Assembly (NCBI GenBank): GCA_002205965.3
Contig: NADL03000522.1
Span: forward strand, 124,001-188,000
Reading direction: 5' to 3'
Source: Kappaphycus alvarezii
Taxonomy: Eukaryota; Rhodophyta; Florideophyceae; Gigartinales; Solieriaceae
DNA: 64,000 bases
Shown: positions 12,655 through 26,316 of the stretch, in pieces
Numbering within the stretch: position 1 is the first letter of the stretch
How the letters are laid out: each line of letters begins with the position of its first letter
Notes under the pieces: model-generated
The model's database searches: none
The model's input: only the letters and a program-made list of their open reading frames with translations
Told to the model about the DNA's origin: nothing
Position numbers and translations under genes: made by a program

Positions 12655-15600
12655 CCCTGGAATTACTGACTAAATGAATTATTTCAAAAAAACTTGTATG
12701 TATCTCCAGCATTAATAATGAGAAATGTGGACAAATCTGTGTCTGGAAAACGGATCAGCAGGGCCTTGCTCATATGTTCTATCTACTAGATAGAAAATAA
12801 TACTCATCCGCTGCTTTTGCCATCTTTCATTCAATTTATGTTTTCAAGTTGATCCTTTATTAAACTTTGCTGAATCTTTTGTTCCAGATAGATATTCTCT
12901 TCAATCATAGCAGTATATCATCGAACCTACAGGGACAGAACTTACATCTCCATCTCGAATTAAATTGCCTTCAGACTTTGTAAAAATTGACCTTTATGAG
13001 GTTTCGTGATCAATTACCACAACATGTACGGATAAAAAAGTCGACAATGATTTTAATACAAAACATTTCATTAATAAATTTTTCTGTCTATTCGGATCTA
13101 AACGGACAGATGCGATAATTTAACGTCTTCGTTTCTCCAAAATATGGACTCCTGTACACTTAACTATCCTAGTCCCGCACGAGGCCCTCCAAATCTTTCA
13201 GTTGGTCCGATTAAAACATGTAAACGAAACTAAATCTCACTCAAAACACACTTCTAAATGGGTTATCTGGCAAGATTTAGAAGATATCAACCGGATCACT
13301 GAAATCGTCTCATATTTCCTCAAAGTTTTCGATTTTTATTTATTTACTATTTAATATGATTTACTTAATATGTTATATCCCTTTTGTCATTTCTGGTCTC
13401 GTGGAAACAAGTAAAGCACCAAATTAATCAAGAAAATAGAATTTTTTATCCCCATTCCCGTTTAGTTAACAAGTTTTCACATTTTGACTCTTACATATGA
13501 AATAATGTTGAGGTATCTTTATCGGGTTTGTACCGAAAAATCCGCGTCTAATTGCAATATGTCAATCAGAGACAGGTTTAACTTTCATATTGCTAATAAG
13601 AGTGCTTGGAATTAGTAAAGAACTCTAAAAAAATTCAAACTTTTGAAAGATTTCTTCATCACCGGTTGAAGCAAAATCATAACCTTTTGATAAAGTGTTG
13701 TCCAACTCCCATCATAGTATGACGAAAATGAAATTCTCAAATAAAATGGCTAATATAATTTAAATAAACTTAGATCTACACTGGGATTTTAAATTGGCAC
13801 TAATTTCAATACTGTCTCATAAACTACATTCCTGCTTCCTCCTCGTGTTCCTTGTAGAATATTCGCTATCGGTTCCAACAAAATCAATAAACAATCAATT
13901 AACAAATATACAAACTATCCTATTGTACTATTTGGAAGACCTTACTTCAAAAAAAGTTTCTGATCAACGTTCTGAAACTAGCTTACGCTCTCAAGAAAGT
14001 GCTAATATAATTATGTTTAATGATTCTAATGCTATTTCATCTTGATTCACGGTGCGCTGGTCGATGAAGAAAAAGGTACTCTCTGCAAGTTCATGATACT
14101 CAGAGAAAGGAAGAACTTAAGTGAAGGGATTGTATACAATCAAACAGATGCTGCTAATGAAAGTAAATACGTAAAGCCTTTAAAATTTTAGTTTGAAATC
14201 TAATTTCGAAAAAAGTGAGTAAGAGAAACCCAAAACATGGCAGCATGGAACAATTTTGGATGCTTTACTGCTTGGAGAAATCTATGGCGATGGCCTCATT
14301 GAGTGGTACTTTTCAGAAGCACATGTATGTGCTCTAACTCAGAGATATGTATGTTGCACTGTAAAGTAATATACTGTATTTTTTGTTCAGATCTTTTAAC
14401 ATAACATAGTGTGTGTAATAATGTATTGCATAACGGATATAGAATGAAATGAAAAATCTCACAAAAAGCGTACCATTGTGTAGAATCTTTTTAACGAAGG
14501 AGCAGAATAATAATTAAAAATAATTGTATTTTTAGAGCAACTTGTCGTAAAGTTTGCTTATTTACTTGAGAATTTTTTATAATATCTAATCCTCCTCTAT
14601 CTTATTCAATCTATGCTGCTGAAATGTAGATTGATAAGTCTATGAAGTACACATATTTTTTGTGTATTACAGCGGTGTCCGAAAGGCTTTTCATAGGTCT
14701 TCTCATTTTATTTGAAAGCTACTAATGTTTAACATACGTTGTTCCAATCAATGTATCATTAAACCAAATTTCCGTGGACTCGCGAGTAGATTTGTTCCTA
14801 TTTAAATACCTTTTATAATTTAACTGTGATAAAAAAATAAACTGACGATTCATTTAATTATTAGTAAAGAGATATAAATGACCAGGCATTTATTAAATGC
14901 CGTTATGACATAAACTACCACATTATGATGTTTAGAAAGATTTTCTTGCTAAATTTTCTAATAAGTGCATTATAGAGCTCAAATATGTTAAACAAGTAAG
15001 TATTAAATTGCTCTAATTGTAAGTTATAGTAACCAAACTTGATTATCTATATCTGCTCACGTTATCGAATTTTTGTAATATGAATATAATTACTGATTTT
15101 GAGTAGCTGAACAGAAAAAATGTAACTTGACTATTATATTTATATATAGTTGCATCATTGACTCAAGTTCGAACTGAAAATGGAAATGAAGAGTTATGCA
15201 CTTTTCATATCAATTAATAAATAATTTATTTCTAATAATTCTTTCATGAAGTAGTTATTTATAAATATGAATGGATCAAGGATACTCTCAAATCCTTTCA
15301 TAAGAATTTATTAGGAATATAAAAACCTGAATACGTAGATGATAATAACTTTTATCAGTGAGGCTACCCTCGCAAAAATTGCGGACCTTCACACTCTATT
15401 AAATTAAATAATATGATATTATCGATATTCAATACCAACAGCTTGGAGATAATATATCTAAATACGTACGCAAAAAGTTAATTTTTCTCTTGCTTACTAT
15501 CCCAAGAGGACTAAAAATTTCATTTGGTGAAGCACAAGCTGCGACAAAACCTAACAGCTCAGACATCCTTCAAGGTTCTACTAACGCGTTTGTACATGTG

Positions 15601-16492
15601 AAAACAATTTAATGAGTACAATATGTATGTAGAACAAATCTGCTTTGCTAGTTTTGCGATTTAAAGAACTCATAACAAAGCTTTACTAGACCAAACTTAC
15701 GAAATGAACCTCTAAATTTCATTTTAAAGAATTAAAATATCAATGAGAGCGAACATGGTTCATTTCCCATTTATAGACTTTGATAAATTTTGAATCCTGA
15801 AATAAATGAAATTAGTATTAGAGGTATCAGCATAGATTGATTTCGAGGTTAGTTTCTGGGAGAATAAATTACAACTTTTTCTCCATAGCAAATCGTTAAT
15901 TTCAGGATGAAGGAGTCCATTTTTTGTTGTGAAATCCTGAAGAAATTTTTGAAAGATGCTATGCTATATTTTTTTCTCTGTTGTCTATTTCTCCTCTGTC
16001 GTTCATATATAATCAAGACATGTATGTTAATGAGATCGCAAATATTTGTTGATCAACAGACGTAGTTGTGCGAGAACCATTCTTATCTATATGAATCAAA
16101 ATGACGAAATAATTTTCCTCTTTTGTTTACTATAAATATTCATATTTCAAATTATTTTCATCAAAATTTTGAAGCACTACTTTAGTAAGACCTCAGCTTT
16201 AATTTTATTTGTAAATGAAGCTGTTATGAATTTATTGTAGTTCACTTCCCAAAACATACTCAGGTATATGCAGCGCTTTTCGTAGGTAGAGCTGACTTGT
16301 AAAGTTTTTTATTCGAATATGACGACAATTGCTGGAAGAAAACACTTGAGTTTTCAGTGGCGTAACATTTATTTCCAAAACACAAATAATTATTTATTTG
16401 AAGGATTTCAATATTTCCTCGTCCTAGGCAATTTTGCGTTGGACACATACAAATTCCTTCCTGGGAGCAATTCCTTTACTAGAAGGTCGGCC

Positions 16493-16702
16493 TTATGCCT
16501 CGGAAAACGAATCGAGAGTAGTCTGACGCATGACAGACACTATCTGTCCTCTCAAAGCTCGAAGAAGAAGGCTTGAATGATTGAAAAGCTGCAAGTCTAG
16601 TGTTCGCTGACATTTTGCCACAACCTTACACGTTTGTTTACATCTCGAGCGAGGATAAAAGAGAAGGGTGCAAACGAAAGCTTGAAGTTGACCCGAGCCC
16701 AC
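16493..16702 (-). pseudogene. Short ORF ending in a PIP-box-like QTTLDSF motif
   Basis: A 69-codon minus-strand frame opening with GTG rather than ATG. Near its C-terminus it reads VMRQTTLDSFSEA. QxxL..F resembles the PCNA-interacting PIP box, but the second aromatic residue is replaced by Ser. Composition is a little GC-richer than its surroundings. It could be a decayed exon of a DNA-metabolism or transposon gene, or chance. Confidence 0.2.
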
Positions 16703-19700
16703 TCTGTAACATCATCTTAATGTAATTTAATTTATTTTTTTCTTTGTCTATCTCTGTCTGAATGAAGCCGCGCTTTTTTTTGTGAGGTCGTGATTTGTCA
16801 GGTGCAACAACGCCTTGTGGCTTTATTGCTTGAGTGGTAGTGTTTACTGCGATTGTAAGCCGGAGGAGAGCTAGACATTATATTTAATTGAACTGTCAGT
16901 GACCGTTGCATGCGAGGCTACAGAAGTGCTCAAATTGAATGAAAAAAATACCTTTTTCCACTTCGGTTCTTTGTGGTCGTTTCTTATGACGAAGAAACAA
17001 GCAACGACCTTTAAAATGTGATTTTAAGGGGTACAAGCCTCGTAGACTAACTACCGTTGCTTGGACCAATGGATTCCTTAAGGGATGCATGCTTGAAGCC
17101 AGGGACTACTTTATATTTAAAACAGATGTTTTACTCGTCCCTGCTGGCATTTGAAATACAGATATCTGGAATTTCGAATGTAATTTTGTTGTTTTTGGAA
17201 AAATACATGAACCTTCAGTTTTCATCATTTTCAGAGCCTTCAAGATCCAATTCGTGCTAGTTATGACTCGAATGAGCGCAAATACCATGCCTTAAACATG
17301 TTCTTGCCCTCAAACAGCATCCTAGACCCAAAACAAAACGAAACCAAATCAAGTTTCTGGGCATTACTAATTTTTTGCGTTATGGTGCATATTACCACAG
17401 CACAAGATTCAACAGCGATCCTCTATCCAGGCGAAAATAAAATGAAATGGTAAACAAGATCCTGTAAATAAACACATCAAATACATTATGAAGGTTAGGA
17501 GATTTCTCCTGATGCAGTACAGGATTTATTATCTGTTTTTTCGCACCATATCATGGTACTTCGGAATCGAATCAGCTCTTTTCTGAGATCATTAAGTGGC
17601 TGAACGCACACAAAAAACCTGAAATGAGCACTTAAAGATGCATATCATGCGCAAGTGGATGAAAAGTTTATTATTTCGACATCTGAAAATACTTTGGAAG
17701 TCATAGTAGTTATATTATGGTATATTTAGGGAAATTGTAAAGCCACAGACTGCAGTGTTCCGACTACTCCAAACTAAAATCAAATGAGGACTAATATTTC
17801 AAAAATAACAACGCACATAAAAACACATGTAGGAACTGAAAGTATGAACTTAACAGATAATTTGCTATTAAGATTCTGAAGGGTCGCCTTTGTTAAACTA
17901 AAAAGGATCTTGGCAAATCTTTGATAAATAATACTGGAGTCCAACCTCAAGCAAAAGTGTAGGCAAAATGAAAAAATTCCCATTGCACCTAAGCTGGGTA
18001 GGAAACAATTATCAAAACAAGGGCTCGTCACATCAAAAAAAACCATAAATGAAATTTGGCTAAGGCCCTCATACAGAGCAGATAGTAATAAGTATAACCA
18101 ATACAATAATAATGGTCACCTGCAAATGTTAGTTGGAACGATTTTCAGCGAGAAGAAGCGCCAAATAGCATAAACTTTATTTGGAATTTATCCGTCATCA
18201 ATACAAATTGAAAATAAAGCAACGGAATAAAAATAATTTAAAGCTTATTTTGAGGCGGTTTCTTTCTACTATTAAAAGACATTGTGTGAAATCTGCAGTG
18301 CAACTCAACTGTCTCATTTAGCTAGTCATTACATTTTTTTCCTCTACATTTTTCAACAATTACTGTCCTTTATACTTCAACAAGCCAGATCCAGTATAAA
18401 ATGCACTTCTTGTTCTGTAAATACCTTTTCGGGTAGAATAATATATAGTTCCAAAAAATCGTGTCGAAAAATCTCTCAGAACGAAAATGAAAGCAGTTAT
18501 GCCTACATTTTGTATCTCTGATGATATATTTTTGATTTTCTAGTATTTTCATAACTACTTATAACTTGAAGAGTTTTTGCTGTTAAACGGAAATAAGTTA
18601 TTTTACATGTGCTTCAACATCTAATTACATATAATGTTTTATTTAAACGCCCTGAAATCTGGAAACACGTGATTTAGTTGATATTTTAGAATATTGTAGC
18701 ACTTTTATGTCCATTTTCTATAATCATTTTACATTTTCTATAAAGGGAATACATTATATCTAAAATCATATGATGTTTACAATCACGAAGTATAAAATGC
18801 TTTTATTCTTCCACTGAACATACAATAAGCAAAGAACAATATATGAAACAGAGAAACTTTTTTATTTTAAAAAATCACTAAAAACTGACATGAATGTTTC
18901 TAACATTAGAATTATAATCCAGTTATGTATTAATTTATTCATACTTACTGTAATAAAACCAAATAGGTTACAGAACAGTTTGAATATCCAGAAAATGCCT
19001 TCAATATCTCACATAATGAAAGTTAGGTAATAGGTCCGATACAAATCTGAAACATTAAGAGCTGATGGACATTATGTTTAGAAATCAAATTTCATATACT
19101 CGATGTTGTGAAGTTTTATGAGCATGATTAATATATTTTCTCTTCTTTGCTTCATATTTTCACGACATTTGAAAGCTCTTGGAACAAAGCACAGCCGTCT
19201 CTTGATAAACAAAGGCTCAATAAATGACCCCTCTCCGCAAATGGCCCCATTTGCAGTCTACGAAGTATGTATTGTACTTAAAAATTACTGAAAAAAATAT
19301 TAAGCCAATTTTCGATAATTTCATCCTTCGGTTTAAAGTAGCAGAGCATACAGCGTAAAAGTAGTTAAAATATTCTTTAAATTTCCTTTTTTTTATATAT
19401 TCTGTAAGCAATATTTCCATCTCGTTTTAAATTCAGCGGTAAATTACCGTACATTCATGCTGACTTTGTTTATTTTCATTAATTTTCAAGTATACAACCA
19501 ATCATTCCTGAAACCTCATGGGAACTTCCCATATAAATTCTTTTGAGGTGATTTTTTCAGGAAGTGATCAATTAAATATATCACACATGTGCACTTGATA
19601 ATTAACCCCTCTCGTTAATTGATCGCAAAACCATACCACTCCAAGCGGACATTTATTGAGAGATGATTGTGCCATATATTTGGCAGTACTATCATTTTAT

Positions 19701-22369
19701 GCTTTGTGGCAAAAATGTTATACTTACTTGCGAATTATTGGCTAAAGGAATGTTAATTAACTACATTTCGAGGATGAAAATTGGGACCGAAAAGTGTCAT
19801 GTACATTTTGTGGGTTTGACTAATCTCAGAGTCCTTTTTTCTCTCTATCCCGAGCAGATGAGCATTTTATGGCTATAATAGTGAAATTCTAAGTAATGGT
19901 AACGTAAAAATATAATTTTTGTAGTACAGCTCCTACATTTAAATTCCGAGACCTGTGTCAGACTCTTATACAAGTGTAGGCTCTCATTTTCGTTCTTCCG
20001 CATAAATTATCTAAACATTAACTATTATACCGTACCGGTTTTCTCACTTTGCTGAAAATCAGATTCGTACTTAAATTTCGTGCGTAATAAATATGGTCCG
20101 AAGTGTCCAATTATACAAAACGTAATGGAATATGAAGCTGAACACTTAGTTTTATGGATTTCGAACGTATTTCAGCTCTTCTGTCTGCATAAAAAATATG
20201 TGTAGGTTTTGATAGATCTCGAGTTCTTCGGAAAGACACTAATTAATATACGTATTTATTATTTATATAAATTGCTAAAAAATGCTATCATAAAAAGTCC
20301 ATACAAAGGATATTTTTAAATAGTTTGTACGAATTTTCCCAAAATAGATTTCAGCATATGGCGTTCCGTTTTATTCTTGAAAAGTGTGGATAATTTGAGA
20401 AGAAAACTTATGATTGCATTCAAATTGGAAAATAAAATTTCAAATTTGTAAATACACGAAAAAAATTATTCTCACCGAGTCTGTAGAAAATTAAATAGGT
20501 CTGATTACGATATCTATTATTTAATTAACCAAAACAGAAATATTAAATTAATTAGAAATAGTATCGCATCTTTATTTCCAGTCATTTAATGTAGCTTCTA
20601 TAATTGTTCAATAATCTGCTTTCAATATGGAATATTTTTCAAGAACAAGAAATTGTTTAAGCTCACCTCAACGCAGATTTCAAAAACACATTACTTTACA
20701 CATTAAAAACAAGAATAGGGCCACTATTGATTAAAATCGAACTTTTTCCGAAAAAGTCTAAATCTGGTTATAACTTTCTTTCCTTATTTTACGATCGCTT
20801 CATCTGACAATAGTTCCAATTTTTTGTGACCAACCTTTAGGAATACAGAAAACTTTTAAGATACTCTGGGCTACTTAATACTAATCTGGATAGAAGCAGA
20901 AGCATTGACTGAATTATGGAGATCATAAAATATTTATACAAAACATAATCTGGTTCTGGAATAATTTCAAGGGTGGAGGTCCTTCCATACCCCTGCTAGC
21001 GAATTTTAATCAAGTAAAAATTCACCATGGCGATTAATTTAGAATGGCATTCAATACTACCGATTCAGCATTATGAATTTTTTTCACACTTTGGGCATTA
21101 CTTACAATAGCCTATTTAGTATGAAGAGCATCAAATAACTATTTCTGTCTAATTCTGAGCTATTGGTAGTGTTAGCTAATATTAATTACACTATATTACT
21201 TTTGCAAAATCTATGAGGTTTGCAGGAAATTTTCAGGCCTTTAATCTGTATCGAAATCCATTTTTGGAACCAAAAACTTGCGGTAACTCCATGATCAGGT
21301 AAACAATCTCATAAAAGCTCTTGAAAATCATCTTCCAATATAAAAAATCCTCCTTCCGTTTTCTGAATTCTAGTAAACTAGGTCGAGTTTTAAACCTGAA
21401 ACGAGAAAACTTTCAAGAAATAATTGGAAACAAATTTTCATTCAGTCCTCCTTCAGTGGTCGTGTCAAGTGCCAGAACGGTATGGATAGATATTTGGGTT
21501 ACTTGTCCACTAGCTAACGCAATCGCGGCTTCTGGCTAAAAAACCTCAGCTCATCGCCAGCAATATTATCTGACACGTATCTAGATTTTTGCAGCCTGTA
21601 TACTCAATTAACGTATTCCTTCTGAGATCTTATTCATAGTTGATAGAAGAGAGAGAGCTGATTTTCCAATTGAAGTAAAATAATACGAAAAATTTTGTTT
21701 AAAAAGTAAATTATAACAAATTGATTGGTTTTGAACATAGTTTTTGGCTAACATGACCCACTGCTCTTATTTCATACAACTAATTACTTCTTAAATGAAA
21801 ATCTATAAAAATTACCAAGTTTGCATAACTCATTGTAACCAATACCGCCTTTTTTCGCTGTTTTACTGTTTTTATCGGAATCTATTACGAAATATGTTCT
21901 AAAGAAATATTTAATCTACATAATTTCGTTTGTTTTCAGTCATTTCCTTTCAAGAAACAAAATTTAGCACGCAAATATGTTTTAATATTATGCTTTGAAT
22001 CTTTTTGCACTCACTTTTCTTAGATAAACCATGAATTAGCGGTCAAACACGCCCTCCAAATTTCGTGGCGCTGTCTAGTGTTACATGTACTTAAAAGATG
22101 AACACAAGTTAGTAGAGATTCAAAATTCCGATATGGCCAGGAATACTTTTGTTCGATTGAGCCTCGAAATATATCGGACGCGGGGCCTGTTTAAAATTCT
22201 GTGGATACCTGTTTCCAACCTAACTTCTACCATCATCAGAAGCATAGTGCTACCCGCTCAACTACTCAGCCGTCACAAATAAAAGCTACGCGCTTTTCAC
22301 TTAATCAAAATAAATTCCTGACAACATGAGTTTTTTTGCAGCAAAGGCCCCCAAAAATACAAATAATAA

Positions 22370-22477
22370 TTTAAAAGGTTGAATCAAGGACTATTTACGG
22401 AGTGGAATCGTCCGAACATTTCAGAGGAGCCAAAAAAGGCTGAGGAGGATGATGATTCGGATGAAAATGACGAGTAG
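22370..22477 (+). pseudogene. Acidic coding tail, possible transposase remnant
   Basis: About 35 codons are open before a TAG, reading WNRPNISEEPKKAEEDDDSD and then ENDE. Two stops lie just upstream. Such basic-to-acidic tails are common at the C-terminus of eukaryotic transposases, but this is too short to assign. The 'tttttttgcag' sequence upstream (about 22,330-22,340) resembles a 3' splice site. Confidence 0.25.
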
Positions 22478-23375
22478 CTTTGGTAGTTGGCAAGATACAA
22501 CGGGAAAAATGATCATTGTTATACTCTAGGAGATTTGGGGGATTTAGGATGACCCTTGCTATCCTTTTGGTTGCATGGAATACATAAGAAGACCTTATTC
22601 CGTAAATTTAGACTTTGGAATGACTACTTTTTTACGAGATTTGTTTAGAAGCTACCGGGACACAATAAAAATGCTCCAGGTTGACACTGCTTTTGTAAAT
22701 ATTTCATCGAATAGGATAGTAGAAAGCTTCAATTACATTTAGCTAATGTTTTTTTAGAGCATTTCAGACTATAGTACAGATTCCTGAGCTTTCTCGAGGG
22801 AAACGAATCCAAATCTTCTATGTAAACCCGAGTTGAATTCACCATCGTACATACGTAGGAGGGACCAAAGAACCAAACATCTGCGTTTTAGAGCCCTATC
22901 CCAGCACCTGGCTAAAAAAGATAGATAGTAGAGCCCGAAACTTCTCATAAAGTTTGTCAATCATGGTACGGGCATCCTTTTCCACCCTCTCTTCTTCAAA
23001 CAAATTGTACGCTTGACGCCGACTTTAAACTCTGTTTTGGAGATGTAGGCACGGAGAATCTCACCTGACCCTATTTATTCCTCTCCGATCATTGCTTATT
23101 CTGTCATCGATACTAAATAATGCTTTCGAATAGAACTTCTATCTTTTCGATCATATATTGGCTCACAAAGTAAAATTTCAAAACCAGTTTGAAGGTTAAA
23201 AAATACTATAAAAATTTTTGTACCAGAAAAGATGGCGACTAATAGTATAAAACTGTATGGAATACATGTAGAATAGAAAAAGCCAGGTTCTGATAAGCCT
23301 GGTAGCGAGTGTGAAGAATAGAATTCCGACTTGCGCTTTCTTTTGAGTGAAATTAGTTGTTAATTCTGGCACATT

Positions 23376-23467
23376 TTGAAAAAAAATTTTAGGTGTTTTT
23401 TCTAGTGAAAGATATACTAGATCCATCCTGAAGTTTTCCAGATAACCACAATCGACTCATAATGGGG
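23376..23467 (-). repeat. TIR-family copy, left-end orientation
   Basis: 'aggtgttttttctagtgaaagatata' followed by 'gttttccagataaccacaatcgactca' matches 53,268-53,350 and the reverse complement of 26,470-26,550. It is one degenerate end of the dispersed unit; no partner end was found within 1 kb. Confidence 0.55.
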
Positions 23468-23695
23468 TGAATTTTTGGGTGCTTGGGTGTTATGATCGGA
23501 CACTTATGGGTGAATGTATCGAGAGGCATCATAGTGTCTGTCTTTTACCACTATAAGCAAGTCACGCGTGACATTCTGATTCCAAATATAGGTAAAATTT
23601 TCATGAGCACACCAACGCTGCGCTACGTATCTACCTGGTAATGCTCATGGTTCCAAGGACTTGCGCAAGTGCTAAGAAAGCCCGTTGAACAGGGC

Positions 23696-23702
23696 TATAT
23701 AA
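23696..23702 (+). promoter_or_regulatory. TATA box (TATATAA)
   Basis: GGGCTATATAATGCCCG is an imperfect palindrome around a TATA box, followed about 30 nt later by a pyrimidine-rich tract and a GC-richer 650 bp with no convincing protein frame. By analogy with the other TATA-bearing repeats here this may be an LTR promoter. Only the motif itself is certain. Confidence 0.35.
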
Positions 23703-24370
23703 TGCCCGACTTTGGTCGCCACTCTTGCTTTTGCTGGTCTCACAACTCGTCGCTTGTTCTCTCACCCTCCAATCATCCTTCAGGGCCCAATCACAAGCCG
23801 TCGTATGCTCTTTGTTTTGATTTTTGTTTGAGTAGTATTCGGACTATATGTTCTGGCATTATTGGCAAATATTCGGTTCGGTCGCAGTTTCAAATGCGCG
23901 CATTGGTATGGGTGAATTACCAGCACTACACTCCTCACAAATCTCGCGAGGTTGACAGCACCGAATATGATATTTTACTCATTCGTTGACTTTGTATGCA
24001 TATGCGTGGGAAATGAAATTACGGAATCAAAAAAGGTGTCCGGGATCCGGGTGCTTGGGGAGACGCACCTTTCACCTTTTCACCATTCCATCTCTTTCAC
24101 TCCTTCCCTTTTCCACCACGTCTCAACTACTCAGTACGTCCACTAGAACTCACTTTTTCCAACGTGTTCCTCCCCAAGCCACCCACAAGTGCATGCACCT
24201 ATGTGGACAAGCTTTCGCGCGACACGTCGAATCCAGATCTTCCCGGTTACCAGGACAGGTAGTTGAGTATCAGTTATCCCTGTTAGTATTAGTTTCTTTG
24301 TGCTGCTGCAATGCATCATTCAGAGTCAAATTAAGTACATGTGTGTAATTGAGTTTCTCAATTTATTATT

Positions 24371-25442
24371 CAATGTTTGAAAGATGTAGTCGGTTGGGGC
24401 CCGGAATGTCGTCAAGGGTTACTGGTGATGGGAAGTCCTATTTGCAAGGAAAGTTACCTGATATCTTGTATGAAGCAAAGTGCTTTGAGTATACCACGAG
24501 ATATGCCCGCCCCTGACTCATCCTTCTCCCCACCAACTGCTAACCCCTCCAGATCGACAATGATATCACCGACGTCGTCGCCTTCTGAAGAATTGAGATC
24601 AGACCAGTCGGTCCATCGAGCAGGCATCCACAAATGCTCCGTGCCGTAGGGTTCCATCACAGGCAGATTAATTTCCTTCTCTGTAGCAGTAACAACTCCA
24701 TTCTCGCGCCATGACATCTGACCATAGACGCCTTTGGATGTTGTCTGGAAATCGGCGGCTTCCACCAAGGTGTAGAAGTGGAGCTTCCCGCCACTAGGTA
24801 GCGGGCGCGGGGTGTTCTGTACCACAGGGTAGTTCACTATGGGCCTGTTTCTTTGGGGAACAGACGGAGCCGAGTGAGAATCCGACCTTAAGCCATCAAA
24901 TATTGCGAACAAAAGGTCCCTCACGGAGCGGTTCAAACCACGCTTTGCTGTCTTGGACGCTTTCACACGAGGTAGCAGATCCCATATGATTGCCGCCACC
25001 ACGTGACCGATCCCGTAGTCACGCCACACAGTTACACTGCGCAGGCGGGTGAACCGTTGGAGTTCAAACACGAGGTGCTTGGTCTATGCATATAATCCGT
25101 TGTAGTCTTGTTCCGGTTCACGGAGCAAGGAACGGACGAGTTCCTTCCCCATTACTTTGTTGGTATACCCTTTTTGAGCCGAGTGTGATTGTCTGGAAAA
25201 CCATGGGATAGATCGGATATATCTTCCAAGAGTAAAACACCCAAACCTTTCCCTCTTTCTAGAGCGAAATAGACCAGTCTCAAATAGAGGAATGATTCTC
25301 CGGGCGGCTTAAGCGTCCGCGTGACGTCCGACCAAGCGGCCTCCGCCCTCGCAAAAGGTGTTGCGGGATCCTCTGGGGTGTCCAAATGCCAGTCTCCTTC
25401 GTCTTCGCCTTCCTCTCCGCAATCGCCTGACAAGTTGAACAT
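24371..25442 (-). pseudogene. F1 copy 1: unrecognised mobile ORF, interrupted
   Basis: The minus-strand ATG at 25,442 opens a protein beginning MFNLSGDCGEEGEDEGDW. It stays in register with copy 2 (59,479-60,294) up to LRLVYFAL, where an insertion of about 120 bp (25,142-25,262) breaks it. After the insertion the frame resumes through a TAG at 25,084-25,086 (CAG in copy 2) and stays open to 24,454. Shared segments include YGIGHVVAAI, SDSHSAPSVPQRNRPIV and WSDLNSSEGDDVGD. The acidic C-terminus GGEKDE is followed by a stop in copy 2; here that stop is lost and the frame runs 20 residues further. There is no signal peptide, membrane span or known domain. The sequence after the ORF (CCGGGCCCCAACCGAC) also matches copy 2. 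Two-copy occurrence and link to the TIR terminus suggest a transposon gene of unknown type. Confidence 0.6.
25142..25262 (-). mobile_element. 118-bp terminal unit inserted in F1 copy 1
   Basis: Read on the minus strand it starts GGGAAAGGTTTGGGTGTTTT, continues through the CTTGGAAGATATATCC-like segment, and ends ATGGGGAAGGAACTC. It interrupts a reading frame that is continuous across this point in copy 2, near 59,660. The same unit occurs at 26,435-26,552 and in diverged form at 53,265-53,390. Target-site duplications cannot be defined with certainty. Confidence 0.65.
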
Positions 25443-25456
25443 TGGGTTGGGAGAAG

Positions 25457-25735
25457 TCGTGTTTTATAAAGGTGTACCAGCACAGTAATTTGGGAGGAAC
25501 TACGTTCCCTAAAATGCCGCCTGCAGGCCAGCCATCAAGCAGGCCGAAATGGACATGGCGGCTTCTGCGCGTGCCTTTGCAACAAACCCCACCGAACCTT
25601 TCCGTATGTCTCCATTTGCCCTCATGGTCACGTTCCTTGCCACTCCATTTAGCGCTGCAAACGCATCCCGGTGCCGACCTCCAAGACTGGAGAGCAGCAG
25701 AGACATGACCACAGTTTGTTAATTTGGGGAATCTT
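25457..25735 (+). pseudogene. Fragment of the 'RPAIKQA' coding unit
   Basis: The sequence 'gtgtaccagcacagtaat' through 'gccagccatcaagcaggcc' parallels the reverse complement of 26,380-26,470. Its translation gives RPAIKQAEMDMAASARAFAT and stays open about 60 more codons to a TGA, but one extra A in the CCCTAAAATG run frameshifts it against the 26-kb copy. It lies head-to-head with F1 copy 1, only about 15 bp from that ORF's start codon. The antisense 175-codon frame is an artefact. Confidence 0.4.
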
Positions 25736-26075
25736 ATGACGCAAGACGGTAGTCGATCCAAATTTCTTGTAGATTCAGTAAACTCTAGCCATTTTTGTAC
25801 TCTATGACCGATGGGTGCAGAAACACCTCGCAACATTTATTTTTGACGCCGTTTCTACACTATTAGTGTTCTACGTCTTACTTTGAAAACGGACGCAATG
25901 TACTTCTCGAAACTATCTTTTAATCTTATAGATCCTTTATCGTCTATACTGCTACAGGAGAGAGAACGCGTTTCCAGATTACAATGTGAAAAGCTTCAGG
26001 CCTATTTCATTCCCTGTTCTTTTGAGCTCACATGATCTGTCCTTCATGTAGCGAATCACTTTTGGGATTCAGATT

Positions 26076-26160
26076 TGCAACTCCAAATGGGTTCCAGCCA
26101 ATCCATACATCTCAGTATAGACACCCCCCTTTTCCCCTTTTGGGATAGAGTGGAAGATGT
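26076..26160. repeat. Inverted copy of 56,985-57,062
   Basis: 'cagatttgcaactccaaatgg' and 'gttccagccaatccatacat' are found almost unchanged, reverse-complemented, at 57,010-57,060. Both copies run into an AGACACCCC...TTTTCCCC-type terminus, a variant of the TIR motif. The high identity over about 50 bp suggests a recent or conserved subterminal region. Confidence 0.75.
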
Positions 26161-26316
26161 CTTATAAGAACAAAGAACCCGACCCTTTCACCATTTTTGA
26201 AAAGGCACTTTGATCCATTTATGAAGGCAACTGTTGTCCATACTGTTAAACACTGCAAAACATTGGCAAATTTTCGTATTCCTAAAATTCTAAAAGCAAC
26301 GAACCCCCAGGGAGCT

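Larger units (their letters stand above)
9540..22000. other. AT-rich gene-poor block
   Basis: Mostly featureless AT-rich DNA. Open frames are short and overlap on both strands. The few stretches that look like former coding DNA (11.36-11.59 kb and 16.49-16.70 kb) are listed separately. I see no complete gene, tRNA or long repeat. Confidence 0.6.

Noticed and set aside
23669..24348. 106- and 120-codon ORFs after the 23.7-kb TATA box
   Set aside because: Alternative start codons, overlapping frames, no motif; probably non-coding LTR-like DNA.
25309..25836. 175-codon minus-strand ORF
   Set aside because: It overlaps F1 copy 1 in a different frame and crosses element boundaries; Arg-rich reading of acidic codons is an artefact.
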